32,724 nt of DNA. Source: Solirubrobacterales bacterium. Its GTDB lineage: Bacteria; Actinomycetota; Thermoleophilia; Solirubrobacterales; Solirubrobacteraceae. A program made the translations under genes and the position numbers. This document shows positions 6,663 to 15,065 of the stretch, in pieces; positions within the stretch are counted from its first letter, which is position 1, and each line of letters begins with the position of its first letter. The stretch spans positions 1 through 32,724 of the forward strand of contig JAPLCJ010000006.1 of assembly GCA_026392255.1 (NCBI GenBank). The letters run 5' to 3'. The notes beneath the pieces are model-generated. The model worked only from the letters and a program-made list of their open reading frames with translations, had not been told where the DNA came from and did not search any database.

Positions 6663-8516
6663 ATGCGCTCAACACTCATCCGCCTTCAGCACGCCGGAGT
6701 TGCTGCGCTAGTCCCAACCGCGGTCTTTTTCCAGTGGCACGCCTATTCCAGTAGTGCTTTCACGATGGCTATCAGCGCGTGGGCATTGTTCCTATTGGGT
6801 GTTGCATTGGGCCAGCCTGCGCTGCCCCGCGGGGCGGGCTCTCGGATCGCGATCTTCGGCCTCCTGGGACTCACCGGACTAAGCGCCCTGTCCTTTCTCT
6901 GGGCGCCGGACCTTGGCCTCGTCGTCGCCGACCTGACGGGGCTTCTGCTCTATTCGGGATTTACCCTCGCAGCAACATCTGCCCTGACAACCCCAGGAGC
7001 TAGAGCCAAGGTAGAGCCGTTCGTCTGGATGACCATTGTCGTCGCCGCAGCCTACGGACTGAGCGAGCGCTTCTTCCCTGGCACCTTTGCGCTTGAACAT
7101 TCGATGATCGCCTTTGGTCGACTGTCTCAGCCGCTGGGCTACTGGAACGCAATGGGACTCTTGTCTGGCCTAGGGGTGGTGATCGCCTCACGACTAGCGG
7201 CTGATCCGCGCCGCTCAGCTCTGATTCGGTTAGCCGCTGCCGCAAGCACTCCGATCCTCATCGCCGCCCTGTGGCTGACCTTCTCTCGTGGCGCCTTGGC
7301 GGCGACGGGTGCTGGGCTAGCTGCGGTTGTGGCTCTACGTCCTTGCCTCCGCCAGATTCAGTCTTCAGCTTTATCGCTGGTCACTCTCCTTCCAGTGATG
7401 TTCGCCGCGGATCACCTCGCTTCAGTGTTGGACATGAGGGGCTCGGCCACTCTCAGGGCGAGCGATGGGCTTATCTTCCTGGCGGCTGTCGTAGTTACGA
7501 GTCTGTTTGCAGCTGCGGTGCACAGAGCCAGCGAGGCTCGATACATCTCGCGCGACCGGCCCGTTGGAGGCAAGTATTTACCGCGTCTTGCTATCACCGC
7601 AGCAGTTTCTCTTGCCCTTATGCCGGCGTTGATTGTCGTTGTCGGTGGCAGTGAAAGTGGTCAGTCACAAACAGCCTACGGTTCAACCGCCTCAAGATTG
7701 AAGTCCTTTGAATCGAACCGATCGATTTACTGGAACGTGGCTCTCAATCAGTTCACTAAGGCACCGCTGATCGGCGAAGGCGCCGGATCATTCAGAACTG
7801 CCTGGTTGGAGCACCGAGAAGGGAGACAGCCTGCTCAAAACGCCCATTCACTTGAGCTCGAGACCCTTGGCGAGCTGGGCCTACTTGGGATCTTGCTTCT
7901 GACGGCTCTGTTGGGCGGCACGTGGGTCGCTTCACGAACTCGGCGCCAACAACACCCGGATCTACTCATTGCTAGCTGCGCCGGTCTGCTCGTCTTTGTC
8001 TCGCACAGCTCAATTGACTGGGATTGGCAACTCCCCGGAGTTGTGCTGCCAGTCCTCGCGCTCGTCGCCGCGTTGATTTCAACTGACGCTACGACCTCTA
8101 AACCAAAGTCCGCGCGAGTCCAGTCCATTGCCCTAGTGGCTATCGCAGCGGTCTCCATCCTCTGGCTTGGCCACGCTTGGGAGGCGGCCACTCTTCAACG
8201 TGAGGCCGCAGTCAAGACAAAGGCAGCCGACGTACTCGGGTGGAGTCCGGAGCGGTACCACTCGACGGTGACTCTGCTGAAGGATGCCTCGTGGCTGAAT
8301 CCGAACCCATCTCCGCGGTACGACCTCACCCAGGTTTACCTCGAGAACAACCATCCGCGGGAGGCCGCTCGCCTTGCTCGGCAAACCGCTGAAGATAATC
8401 CAGGAGTGTGGTTCGCCTGGGCCATGGTTTGGCAGGCAAGAATGGGCTCAGACGGCACATACGCAATCCTCGCCCTAGTGAGAAGCAACCAGCTCAGGGG
8501 TGGGATCGCGAAATGA
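6663..8516 (+). CDS. O-antigen ligase/polymerase (Wzy_C) family membrane protein with C-terminal TPR-like tail
   Basis: This 617-residue integral membrane protein has about a dozen hydrophobic segments. Two Wzy_C features are visible: LWLTFSRGALAA (about residues 202-213) and, after a large external loop, RSIYWNVALNQFTKAPLIGEGAG followed by QNAHSLELETLGELGLLGILLL (about residues 354-415). These are typical of O-antigen ligases and polymerases that join lipid-linked glycan units on the outer face of the membrane. After the last membrane segment (about residue 505) a soluble tail carries helical TPR-like repeats (NPSPRYDLTQVYLENNHPREAARLARQTAEDNP). Polymerase versus ligase activity cannot be told from sequence. 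Next to a flippase gene, a Wzy role is the simplest reading. Confidence 0.88.
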   Translation: MRSTLIRLQHAGVAALVPTAVFFQWHAYSSSAFTMAISAWALFLLGVALGQPALPRGAGSRIAIFGLLGLTGLSALSFLWAPDLGLVVADLTGLLLYSGFTLAATSALTTPGARAKVEPFVWMTIVVAAAYGLSERFFPGTFALEHSMIAFGRLSQPLGYWNAMGLLSGLGVVIASRLAADPRRSALIRLAAAASTPILIAALWLTFSRGALAATGAGLAAVVALRPCLRQIQSSALSLVTLLPVMFAADHLASVLDMRGSATLRASDGLIFLAAVVVTSLFAAAVHRASEARYISRDRPVGGKYLPRLAITAAVSLALMPALIVVVGGSESGQSQTAYGSTASRLKSFESNRSIYWNVALNQFTKAPLIGEGAGSFRTAWLEHREGRQPAQNAHSLELETLGELGLLGILLLTALLGGTWVASRTRRQQHPDLLIASCAGLLVFVSHSSIDWDWQLPGVVLPVLALVAALISTDATTSKPKSARVQSIALVAIAAVSILWLGHAWEAATLQREAAVKTKAADVLGWSPERYHSTVTLLKDASWLNPNPSPRYDLTQVYLENNHPREAARLARQTAEDNPGVWFAWAMVWQARMGSDGTYAILALVRSNQLRGGIAK

Positions 8517-8570
8517 CCCTGATCGGTCCCGCCCCAGCAGTTCGTCGGACTCTGCGGTAGCGTCACACCC

Positions 8571-9986
8571 TTGTCCCAGCAAGAGTCCCCAATGCCGCCA
8601 GAAAACCGCTGGCCCGGCCCACTCAAGCCCATAGTTGCGCGGCTCAGCGGAGAGGACACCCGTTACGCAGCAATCCTCGCCGGAGCGATGATTGTCACCA
8701 ATCTTGTTGCACTGATCACCACAGTGGCCTTTGGCCGCCTCCTCCACGTTGAGGGCTACGGTGAACTCGCTGCCATCCTCTCGACCTTCATCATCCTCAG
8801 CGTTCCAGGCGCGGCACTGCAAGTGGCAACGGCACGAGAGGGATCGCTCGGTCACCTTGGGGAAGGACGGCAGTTCGCGACCACTCTGCGACGCTGGACA
8901 ATCACACTTGCGTTCGTCACTCTCGTAGTTACTGGGATCTCGATCCTGCTCCGCCAGCCCCTTGCAGCCATCATCGGTGTCGGCGCTAATCAGGAATGGG
9001 CCGCAGCATTCGTGCCCCCCGCGGCATGCGTTTGGATTCTTCTCTCAATCCAGAGAGGAGCCCTACAGGCCACCCGCGCCTACCCAGCCGTGGGGCTCAG
9101 CATGGTCGCCGAACAGGTGGCCCGACTTGTGCTCGGCGCCGGGATTGCATTCGTTGTCGTCAAGAGCTTCAAGGTCACCGGCGCCTATCTGGGCACTCCA
9201 CTAGCGATGCTCACAATGAGCGTGATTCTGGGTGTCGTCCTCTCGAGAAGGCTCGGCAAGCACGAGAAGGCTCGTGTCGCTCACGGCCTTCGGCGTCTTA
9301 CAGCCGACGCATGGGTTGCCATTGTCGGCCTGGCCCTGATTGCTGTTCTTCAAAACGTCGACGTCATCGTGGCCCAGCACCGACTCCTCGGGACCAACGC
9401 TGGCGCTTACGCGGCTGCCGCTGTAGCCGCGAAGGTAGTTGTGTGGGTAGCGATTGGAATTGGGTTCTACCTTCTCCCTGAAGCGGCCCGACGCCATGCC
9501 CTCGGCCAGGACGCTCGTCCGGTGCTGAGGAAGGCCATGATCATGACCGGCGCTGTTGCTGCTCCTTGCCTGATCGTCTACGCGGTCGTGCCGAAGCTGC
9601 TCCTCCAGTTGGCATTCGGGGACAAGTACTCGCAGGGAGCTGAGGCTCTCTTTGATCTCGGAATTGCGATGGCTTTCCTTTCTGTCTGTTACCTCTCAGT
9701 TCAACTTCTCCTTGCTATGCGCGAGGTGAAGTTCCTCTGGTTTCTCGCCGCGGTGGCGCTGATAGAACCCGCGGCTCTCTTGTTCGGCCCGGGTGGCGAT
9801 TCAGTCATCGGTTTCGCACGGACGGTTCTCGCGGTGCAGGTCATTGCTGCAGCTGGCGCCTTCGCCGCGGCATGGCATGCTTCAGCGCCCCCTAAGGGCG
9901 GAACTCACCTAGTTGCTGACGGCGCCGGGGTTGAAGACTTGGGAAGCAGCACTACCCAAGTTCCAAATCGCTCTAGCTCTCTGTAG
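8571..9986 (+). CDS. Wzx-type polysaccharide flippase (first of two)
   Basis: The 471-residue MATE/MVF-fold protein has about 12-14 hydrophobic segments. The N-terminal AAILAGAMIVTNLVALITTV, then FGRLLHVEGYGELAAI, matches the first helix and loop of the polysaccharide-synthesis flippase family, which moves lipid-linked oligosaccharides to the outer face. It starts 54 bases after the polymerase-like gene. TTG 8571 has TAGCGT seven bases upstream; ATG 8592, in frame, is the alternative (464 residues), and neither has a strong Shine-Dalgarno sequence. The last 28 codons overlap the 3' end of the opposite-strand membrane protein by 82 bases, and the C-terminus after the last helix is a polar Ser/Thr-rich tail. 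The flippase family is confident; the substrate is unknown. Confidence 0.88.
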   Translation: MSQQESPMPPENRWPGPLKPIVARLSGEDTRYAAILAGAMIVTNLVALITTVAFGRLLHVEGYGELAAILSTFIILSVPGAALQVATAREGSLGHLGEGRQFATTLRRWTITLAFVTLVVTGISILLRQPLAAIIGVGANQEWAAAFVPPAACVWILLSIQRGALQATRAYPAVGLSMVAEQVARLVLGAGIAFVVVKSFKVTGAYLGTPLAMLTMSVILGVVLSRRLGKHEKARVAHGLRRLTADAWVAIVGLALIAVLQNVDVIVAQHRLLGTNAGAYAAAAVAAKVVVWVAIGIGFYLLPEAARRHALGQDARPVLRKAMIMTGAVAAPCLIVYAVVPKLLLQLAFGDKYSQGAEALFDLGIAMAFLSVCYLSVQLLLAMREVKFLWFLAAVALIEPAALLFGPGGDSVIGFARTVLAVQVIAAAGAFAAAWHASAPPKGGTHLVADGAGVEDLGSSTTQVPNRSSSL

Positions 9987-11533
9987 TTCAGCTTCAGATA
10001 CTCGTCGAGCAGGGTCACTCCGCTTGATTTGCCCGCTAGATTGGGCTCCGGTGCGGCTGTGATCCCGGCCTCGTAGCGCACAACCGGCGCTCCCGTGGCT
10101 CGTAGAGCGGAAATGATCTCCTCCTGCACTCCCTCACTGGTAATGACACCCGGAGCGGCGATGTCGAAGCGGGTTACATTCTCGCGACCGGATAGGACAT
10201 AAAAGAGGGGAGCTCCCGAAGTAACTAGGTCCGACCTACGGGTAGCAACGTAAATGGGACCTGAGGGCAATCTGCGCACAGCGCCAACAGCGGACTCCAG
10301 ATCCGAAAGCAAACACAGCTGGATTGGCTCTCCCCGTAGAGAGCATCGGGTGCGAGGAAGCTCCCTTACACCGTCAGCGACCTGCAGGTTGATTCTCCGC
10401 GCATGCTTAGCCTCACGTACCTCCCTTTCGCGCTTCCAGACCGTGTCAGCAAGGCTCCAGCCCAGACCAGCCAATACCGCGAGCGCAGCCAGTCCAGCGA
10501 CAGCCTTACGCCACCCGCCAGCCGCAGGAGACACTCGCCAAGGGCGAGGCCTGCGAGCGTCCACAACCGCTGAGATGGCCCATGCGCCCAAGACTGCATC
10601 CATGACAGCTAGTGGTCCCGTATGGAAGGCGTCCGCACGCACAACCAAGTAGTGCGCCATTCCGAAACCAAAAACAAAGGTCGTCACCTCAAGCCAACTG
10701 CCCCGTCTCCGTGTCAACAGCAGGGCCAAACCGCTCGCGGCGAGGGTCAACAAGAGTGAAAGGGGCAGGTGATAGGAAAGGAACTGAGCAACGAGATCAA
10801 GACCCTGAGCGTTTCCTCCACCATCCCACACGAGCGGGAACGGGAGCGTTTGGTACTTACTGAACTCAAAGACCGGATAGCGGATCAGTAGCTCCCACGA
10901 ATTAGCGGCACCAGCAGCAGCTACGAGTGGGACATAGATCGCGGCGGCGGCGGCCACCGCAGATCCAACATAGGGCAGCAGGGTCCGGCGAACCCCACCG
11001 CGCATTACGAGTCCGAGGAAACAGCCCAGCGCGAGATAAGCCGCGAACTCAATCCTCCAGACCGAGACCAGCCCCGTGAACACACCAGCAAGCCAGGGCC
11101 GCTTCTCAAGCTGAAGTAGCGCGCCAAGCGCGAACATGAGTGCGACTGGATATGGGTGCGGTCCGGTTGCTGAACTGACAGCAAAGATTGAGACCGCCCA
11201 AGCGAGCAATGCGGGCCGTGGCCCAGCCCTTCTCCCCGCCAACCGCCAGGCAAGCAACGCAACGGTTGCATCGACCACCGCGCGAATGACACGCCACGGC
11301 ACAAGTGATGCCCCCGTCAGCTTCCATGCTGCTCCGAGCAAATAGACCTGACCCGGCGGATAGAACCACCAGAAGTCCCGGTAGGGCACTTGGCCGGCGG
11401 CAACTCGGGAGGCGGCCTGAAGCATCAGCCCCTCGTCGTTGAGCTGAATCCAATCCTTCAGAGTCAGAAAGCCGATCCCAAACCCAATCAGCCAGAGACA
11501 GATGGCTGGGGCTGCTCCTCTTATGCGGATCAT
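9905..11533 (-). CDS. GT-C fold membrane glycosyltransferase-like protein (DE motif)
   Basis: A 542-residue membrane protein with about ten or more hydrophobic segments. After the first helix it has LNDEGLMLQAASRVAAGQVP, then YRDFWWFYPPGQVYLL. The Asp-Glu pair (residues 33-34) in the first external loop is typical of GT-C glycosyltransferases, which take sugars from polyprenyl-phosphate donors outside the membrane. The last 170 residues form a soluble tail. The ATG at 11533 overlaps the upstream paralogue gene as ATGA; a longer frame to 11569 would overlap more and is rejected. It is the last gene of a four-gene minus-strand operon with two GT2 enzymes and one member of the four-copy membrane family. 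Acceptor and donor are unknown. Confidence 0.8.
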   Translation of the reverse strand: MIRIRGAAPAICLWLIGFGIGFLTLKDWIQLNDEGLMLQAASRVAAGQVPYRDFWWFYPPGQVYLLGAAWKLTGASLVPWRVIRAVVDATVALLAWRLAGRRAGPRPALLAWAVSIFAVSSATGPHPYPVALMFALGALLQLEKRPWLAGVFTGLVSVWRIEFAAYLALGCFLGLVMRGGVRRTLLPYVGSAVAAAAAIYVPLVAAAGAANSWELLIRYPVFEFSKYQTLPFPLVWDGGGNAQGLDLVAQFLSYHLPLSLLLTLAASGLALLLTRRRGSWLEVTTFVFGFGMAHYLVVRADAFHTGPLAVMDAVLGAWAISAVVDARRPRPWRVSPAAGGWRKAVAGLAALAVLAGLGWSLADTVWKREREVREAKHARRINLQVADGVRELPRTRCSLRGEPIQLCLLSDLESAVGAVRRLPSGPIYVATRRSDLVTSGAPLFYVLSGRENVTRFDIAAPGVITSEGVQEEIISALRATGAPVVRYEAGITAAPEPNLAGKSSGVTLLDEYLKLNYRELERFGTWVVLLPKSSTPAPSATR

Positions 11534-13110
11534 GCTTTCCCAGCCTTCAGCTCGTAAACCCGCGCGCAACCGTAATCGGCTCTATGCAGAAGCCTCGCAC
11601 CCAACACTTCAGTTAAGTCCGACCGGTGGCCACAATCCGAATAGAGGAACCTCGCCCCACTTGAGTCAATCAGGCGCCGTGCGGATGAAGTCGACATCTC
11701 ACCCCGGAACAGCTTCTCCGCGGCCGCAACCCGTCCACGAAAGTTTGGAGTCCATGAGAGTTCACCGACCCAGACCGGCCGCCCGGTGTGGGCTGGCACC
11801 GACAGAGCGGCCTTGATCGGCGCCAGGACCCCGCCCGGACCAGACCTGAGGGCAATAGCGTCCAGCGCTGCGTTCTCTCCCGTCTCAAGGAAGTAGGGCT
11901 GTGCCGAACGGTGGATCTCAAGCCTCATCAGATTGAGACGGTGGACAGTTCCTGGGACACACATGATCAGACAGAGTCCCACCCCAAGCGGAAGTCGCGC
12001 CCTCCACCACGCCGCATCCTTCACAAGCAGCATTCCCTCGACGCTCAAGATTCCCAAAAAGAGGCTAATTCCCTGAACAGCGTGGAACGGGAAGGTCCCA
12101 GCGTGACTCACGCCCACAACCAGAAACTCTCCAACCATCAGGAGGGGCACCACCCGCAGTGCCAACTGCTGCCAGCCACTTGGCCGCGACGCGTAGGCCC
12201 TCATAGCCGGGAGCCACGGAAGGAAGGTCAATGCCCAGACACCGATGGACCAAAGAGGCACACTGTTATTGGCCTCAGCGGCGATCGCCCAGACATCCTC
12301 AGTTCCTGAGAGCCAGCGATAGTAGACCAACGGCGTCAGCGCAGCGAGGAAAAATGGAAGACGGCGACGCAACAACGCAATACGGCCGGTCTCAGCGCCC
12401 GAAGAGGCTAGATCACAGATCAGGACCGCCCCAATTAGCTCAGCACCTTGCCACGGTTGAAGCCAAGAGCAGAGAAAGGCAGTCACGCAGAGAAGCACGC
12501 CGACCTTGTGCCCGGAGTCAGGAAGAGTTGCCCGTTGGGCCAGCAGCAATCCGATAACCATCAGCGCTACGGCAATCCCAGTCATCATGTAGCCCCACAT
12601 CCACGACGGGGCGAAAACCTCTCCCGCGGCGAATTCGAGCTGCCCGCCGAACCCTCCAACCAGCCGGTTCCAGCTCCAGATCGCACCAGCGGGACTCAGA
12701 CCGAAAAGCGCCAAAGCGAGGGCCGCGGTTCTCGGGCCTCCAGCTGGAAGCAGCTGTCGAACGTATGCCCCAAAGGCAAAGACAACCATTGGTATGGATA
12801 CAAGCTTCCAGAGTTGGTAGCTCAGCACAACATCAACCCCAGCGCGATTCAACAACCCTGAGAGAAGGAACCCTGGATGAATAAAAGCGCTCGACTGTTG
12901 AGCCGGTATTGACCACATACTCCTGATGGAAAGATGCTCCCCAGCTGAGACCACCCACGAGAGATATTGGAGTTGATCCGCCCCTACTTGGCTCTCCGCC
13001 CCGGCCAGTATCCGTCCACGGGAAAGCAGCCCAGCGATGACAGCGACGCTAACGAAGCCGAACGCTACACCAAGGAGTAGCTCGCTCTTGGATGCTTTCA
13101 GCGACCTCAA
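11530..13110 (-). CDS. Membrane protein, copy 1 of a four-member GT-C-like paralogue family
   Basis: This is a large multi-span protein I cannot assign to a named family. It shares with three other genes here (17767-22773) the motifs DQLQYLSW near residue 45, FIHPGFLLSGL near 77, SWLQPWQGAELIG in the middle, GTFPFHAVQG, then WVGELSWTPNF, SGARFLYSDC and a final GCARVYEL. It is the most divergent copy: the LDWFDW N-terminal stretch is missing, and WAIAAEAN replaces the WKLAGE-N of the others. A GTG at 13158 (542 residues) would overlap the GT2 gene by 52 bases. The TTG at 13110 (526 residues) is preferred because GGAG lies eight bases upstream and it overlaps the upstream stop as TTGA. A GT-C-like sugar transferase is the best inference from topology and context. 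Confidence 0.7.
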   Translation of the reverse strand: MRSLKASKSELLLGVAFGFVSVAVIAGLLSRGRILAGAESQVGADQLQYLSWVVSAGEHLSIRSMWSIPAQQSSAFIHPGFLLSGLLNRAGVDVVLSYQLWKLVSIPMVVFAFGAYVRQLLPAGGPRTAALALALFGLSPAGAIWSWNRLVGGFGGQLEFAAGEVFAPSWMWGYMMTGIAVALMVIGLLLAQRATLPDSGHKVGVLLCVTAFLCSWLQPWQGAELIGAVLICDLASSGAETGRIALLRRRLPFFLAALTPLVYYRWLSGTEDVWAIAAEANNSVPLWSIGVWALTFLPWLPAMRAYASRPSGWQQLALRVVPLLMVGEFLVVGVSHAGTFPFHAVQGISLFLGILSVEGMLLVKDAAWWRARLPLGVGLCLIMCVPGTVHRLNLMRLEIHRSAQPYFLETGENAALDAIALRSGPGGVLAPIKAALSVPAHTGRPVWVGELSWTPNFRGRVAAAEKLFRGEMSTSSARRLIDSSGARFLYSDCGHRSDLTEVLGARLLHRADYGCARVYELKAGKA

Positions 13111-14006
13111 GAGTCTTGCTCCAACTGTGCCTCGCACCGCCCAACGCAGAACGCCCACGCAGCTCGACTTCCCCAGATTCGCTCAGCAAGAAACCGGGGG
13201 GCAATCTCCGCCATGGGGCTCAGAACAGTGGCGAGAGCGGCCTTGAAGCGCCTGAGTGGGCTCATCGGAGCGTGTGGTGGTACTAGCTGTGGGGCAACAC
13301 GCTCAAGCGCGACACTGGCTCGCCCTACCTCGCGCATCCGTTCAGCCGTCGTAGCTGGCGTGTCGGAGCGCAGATGCCAGACCTCAGCGCTCGGATCGTG
13401 CTGAAGGCGCATTCCAACTGCCTCAAGCCTTGACCCAAGTTCAACGTCTGTAAAGCGCCTCAGGTGCTCATCAAAGGGACCTGCAACCCGACTGAGCAGC
13501 TCGCGTTTAACGCTCACGTTGGCTGTGCAGAAATGCTCTGCTGACACATCACCGTGATCAACAATCGTGTCGAACGCAAACAGCGGGCCACCCGTTTCAA
13601 GCCAGCGCATATGACGGGTGATCCGCTTGCGTGGGTCCCAAAGAACCGGTCCCCCAACGGCGTCTTCAACGAGGGGGAACTGATTGTGAAACATGATGTG
13701 TTTGCTCGCTAGCCCCTCGGTGCCAACGATGTCATCATCGATGAACAGAACTAGCGGCCCCTCTGCCTCACGGAGCGCTGCGTTCCGAGCCGTACTGGAC
13801 CCCGAGCCGTTCCCCGGTACTGAGATCCTTGTGACCTGGGGAAAGTCACTTAGGACTGCGGCGGTCTCGTCAGTTGAGGAATCATCCGCCACTAACACCT
13901 CGTCCTGCTCAAAATCGAGTTGCGCAACGATGGCCGTTAGACACTCCCGCAAGTCAGTCGCCCGGTTCCGGGTTGGAATGACAACTGAAAGGCGGCTCGT
14001 CCCCAT
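13107..14006 (-). CDS. Glycosyltransferase family 2 (GT-A fold)
   Basis: A 299-residue GT2 enzyme with no long membrane segment. It opens with RLSVVIPTRNRATDLRECL, then VLVADDSSTDETA (nucleotide-binding Asp41/Asp42), and the metal-binding FIDDD is at residues 89-92. RFTDVELGSRLEAVGMRL (about residues 185-200) holds the catalytic-base region of the family. It would transfer a sugar from a nucleotide donor to a growing lipid-linked glycan at the cytoplasmic face; sugar and linkage cannot be read. The ATG at 14006 directly follows the stop codon of the previous GT2 gene, with no spacer and no Shine-Dalgarno sequence, so translation is probably coupled. The C-terminal half (WGSRAAWAFCVGR) may sit on the membrane. 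Confidence 0.88.
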   Translation of the reverse strand: MGTSRLSVVIPTRNRATDLRECLTAIVAQLDFEQDEVLVADDSSTDETAAVLSDFPQVTRISVPGNGSGSSTARNAALREAEGPLVLFIDDDIVGTEGLASKHIMFHNQFPLVEDAVGGPVLWDPRKRITRHMRWLETGGPLFAFDTIVDHGDVSAEHFCTANVSVKRELLSRVAGPFDEHLRRFTDVELGSRLEAVGMRLQHDPSAEVWHLRSDTPATTAERMREVGRASVALERVAPQLVPPHAPMSPLRRFKAALATVLSPMAEIAPRFLAERIWGSRAAWAFCVGRCEAQLEQDS

Positions 14007-15011
14007 CTAAATGAGGAAGCGCCGGTCGCGGATACTTGCTTTGACCAGCACAGCTACTTCGGCAGCATCGACGGGAAGCGTCTTTGGCAGGCCGGAGAAG
14101 GTTTTTGCCAGACCATCGGGGTACCAACCATTTCGAAGCGTTATATAGGGAATGACCCAAAGCAGGAAAGCCCGACGGCCAGTCAGGCGTGCTAGGACTA
14201 TTCCGGCCACTGCCGCGATTAGACGAGAGTGGCTCTCTCTCCAGACATAACCTCGCCATGGGAAGGCGCCTCGTAGGCCCGGATGGCTATTGACGAGTGG
14301 TACCAGGGAAGCCCATCGGCGAGTCCCTTTCATCGCGCGCTCAAAGCTATGAATTTCCACCGAATGGTTGACAACGGCATTCTCAGCAAACACCGCTCCA
14401 CAGCCGGTTGCCAGAGCCCGCATGGCGAGGTCGGCATCCTCTCCAGCCATCGCGATCCGTTGATCGAACCCTCCCACCGTCTCCAGCAGCAACTTTGGGT
14501 AAAAGACATTGCATGTCTCAAAGAAGGGGCCGAGATGATCTACACGGATTGACCGGGCGAGCGGCGTACGAAGGTCGAGGTCGCTGAGTACATCGGGCCG
14601 CGTTTTCCCCTGTACAACCGAGCTAGGGAATGCAAGATGTGCGGCAAGGCCCTCCTCCAGCCACGTTGGCTCAGGCCGGCAATCATCATCAGTAAAGGCA
14701 ACCAGCTCACCCCGGGCTTCGGGCCAGCCCAGCTGTCTGGCGCCCGCAGGGCCCAACGACGCCGGGTTTGTGAGAAACAGATCAACACGTCCCTTTACCA
14801 CGTCTGCAGTGGCGTCTTGTGACCCGTCATCAACAAGAATCACCTCGAACTGATCGCGTGGAAGAGTTTGCCCCTCAAGAGCGTCCAGCAGAACTCCCAC
14901 TTGGTGGGCCCGATCGCGGGTAGCTACGACGACCGAGATCCGGATAGCCGAAGGCTGCGAATCTTTGGATTCGGCAGTTTTCCTGGGTGCTCTCTCAACC
15001 TTGTCTCCCAC
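14007..15011 (-). CDS. Glycosyltransferase family 2, membrane-associated
   Basis: A 334-residue GT2 enzyme. After a polar N-terminus the catalytic domain begins at residue 24 (IRISVVVATRDRAHQVGVLL), with VILVDDGSQDAT at about 57-68 and the metal-binding FTDDDCRPEP at about 107-116. GEDADLAMRALATGC near residue 195 is the ED-type catalytic motif. A hydrophobic stretch (about residues 262-290) suggests membrane attachment. It leads a four-gene minus-strand operon: this gene, a second GT2, paralogue copy 1 and the DE-motif GT-C protein. The start is GTG at 15011, with TATTCT nine bases upstream and no Shine-Dalgarno sequence, fitting a leaderless first gene. Substrates are unknown. Confidence 0.88.
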   Translation of the reverse strand: MGDKVERAPRKTAESKDSQPSAIRISVVVATRDRAHQVGVLLDALEGQTLPRDQFEVILVDDGSQDATADVVKGRVDLFLTNPASLGPAGARQLGWPEARGELVAFTDDDCRPEPTWLEEGLAAHLAFPSSVVQGKTRPDVLSDLDLRTPLARSIRVDHLGPFFETCNVFYPKLLLETVGGFDQRIAMAGEDADLAMRALATGCGAVFAENAVVNHSVEIHSFERAMKGTRRWASLVPLVNSHPGLRGAFPWRGYVWRESHSRLIAAVAGIVLARLTGRRAFLLWVIPYITLRNGWYPDGLAKTFSGLPKTLPVDAAEVAVLVKASIRDRRFLI

Positions 15012-15020
15012 TAGTAATGG

Positions 15021-15058
15021 AGAATAGACAGGGAGCCCGCTACCGCCATCGGTACGCT
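15021..15058. promoter_or_regulatory. Divergent pair of leaderless-type -10 elements
   Basis: The 54-base gap between the GT2 gene (GTG 15011, minus) and the second flippase (ATG 15066, plus) has one -10-like hexamer for each direction. TATTCT on the minus strand (15026-15021) is nine bases from its start codon, and TACGCT on the plus strand (15053-15058) is seven bases from its own. Neither start has a Shine-Dalgarno sequence and neither hexamer has a recognisable -35, so both mRNAs would begin at or near the start codon. Confidence 0.4.
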
Positions 15059-15065
15059 CCGACTC

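Noticed and set aside
8513-8560. 15-codon reading frame starting with an ATGA overlap at the end of the Wzy-like gene
   Set aside because: Too short and without any supporting signal; the overlap is likely chance.
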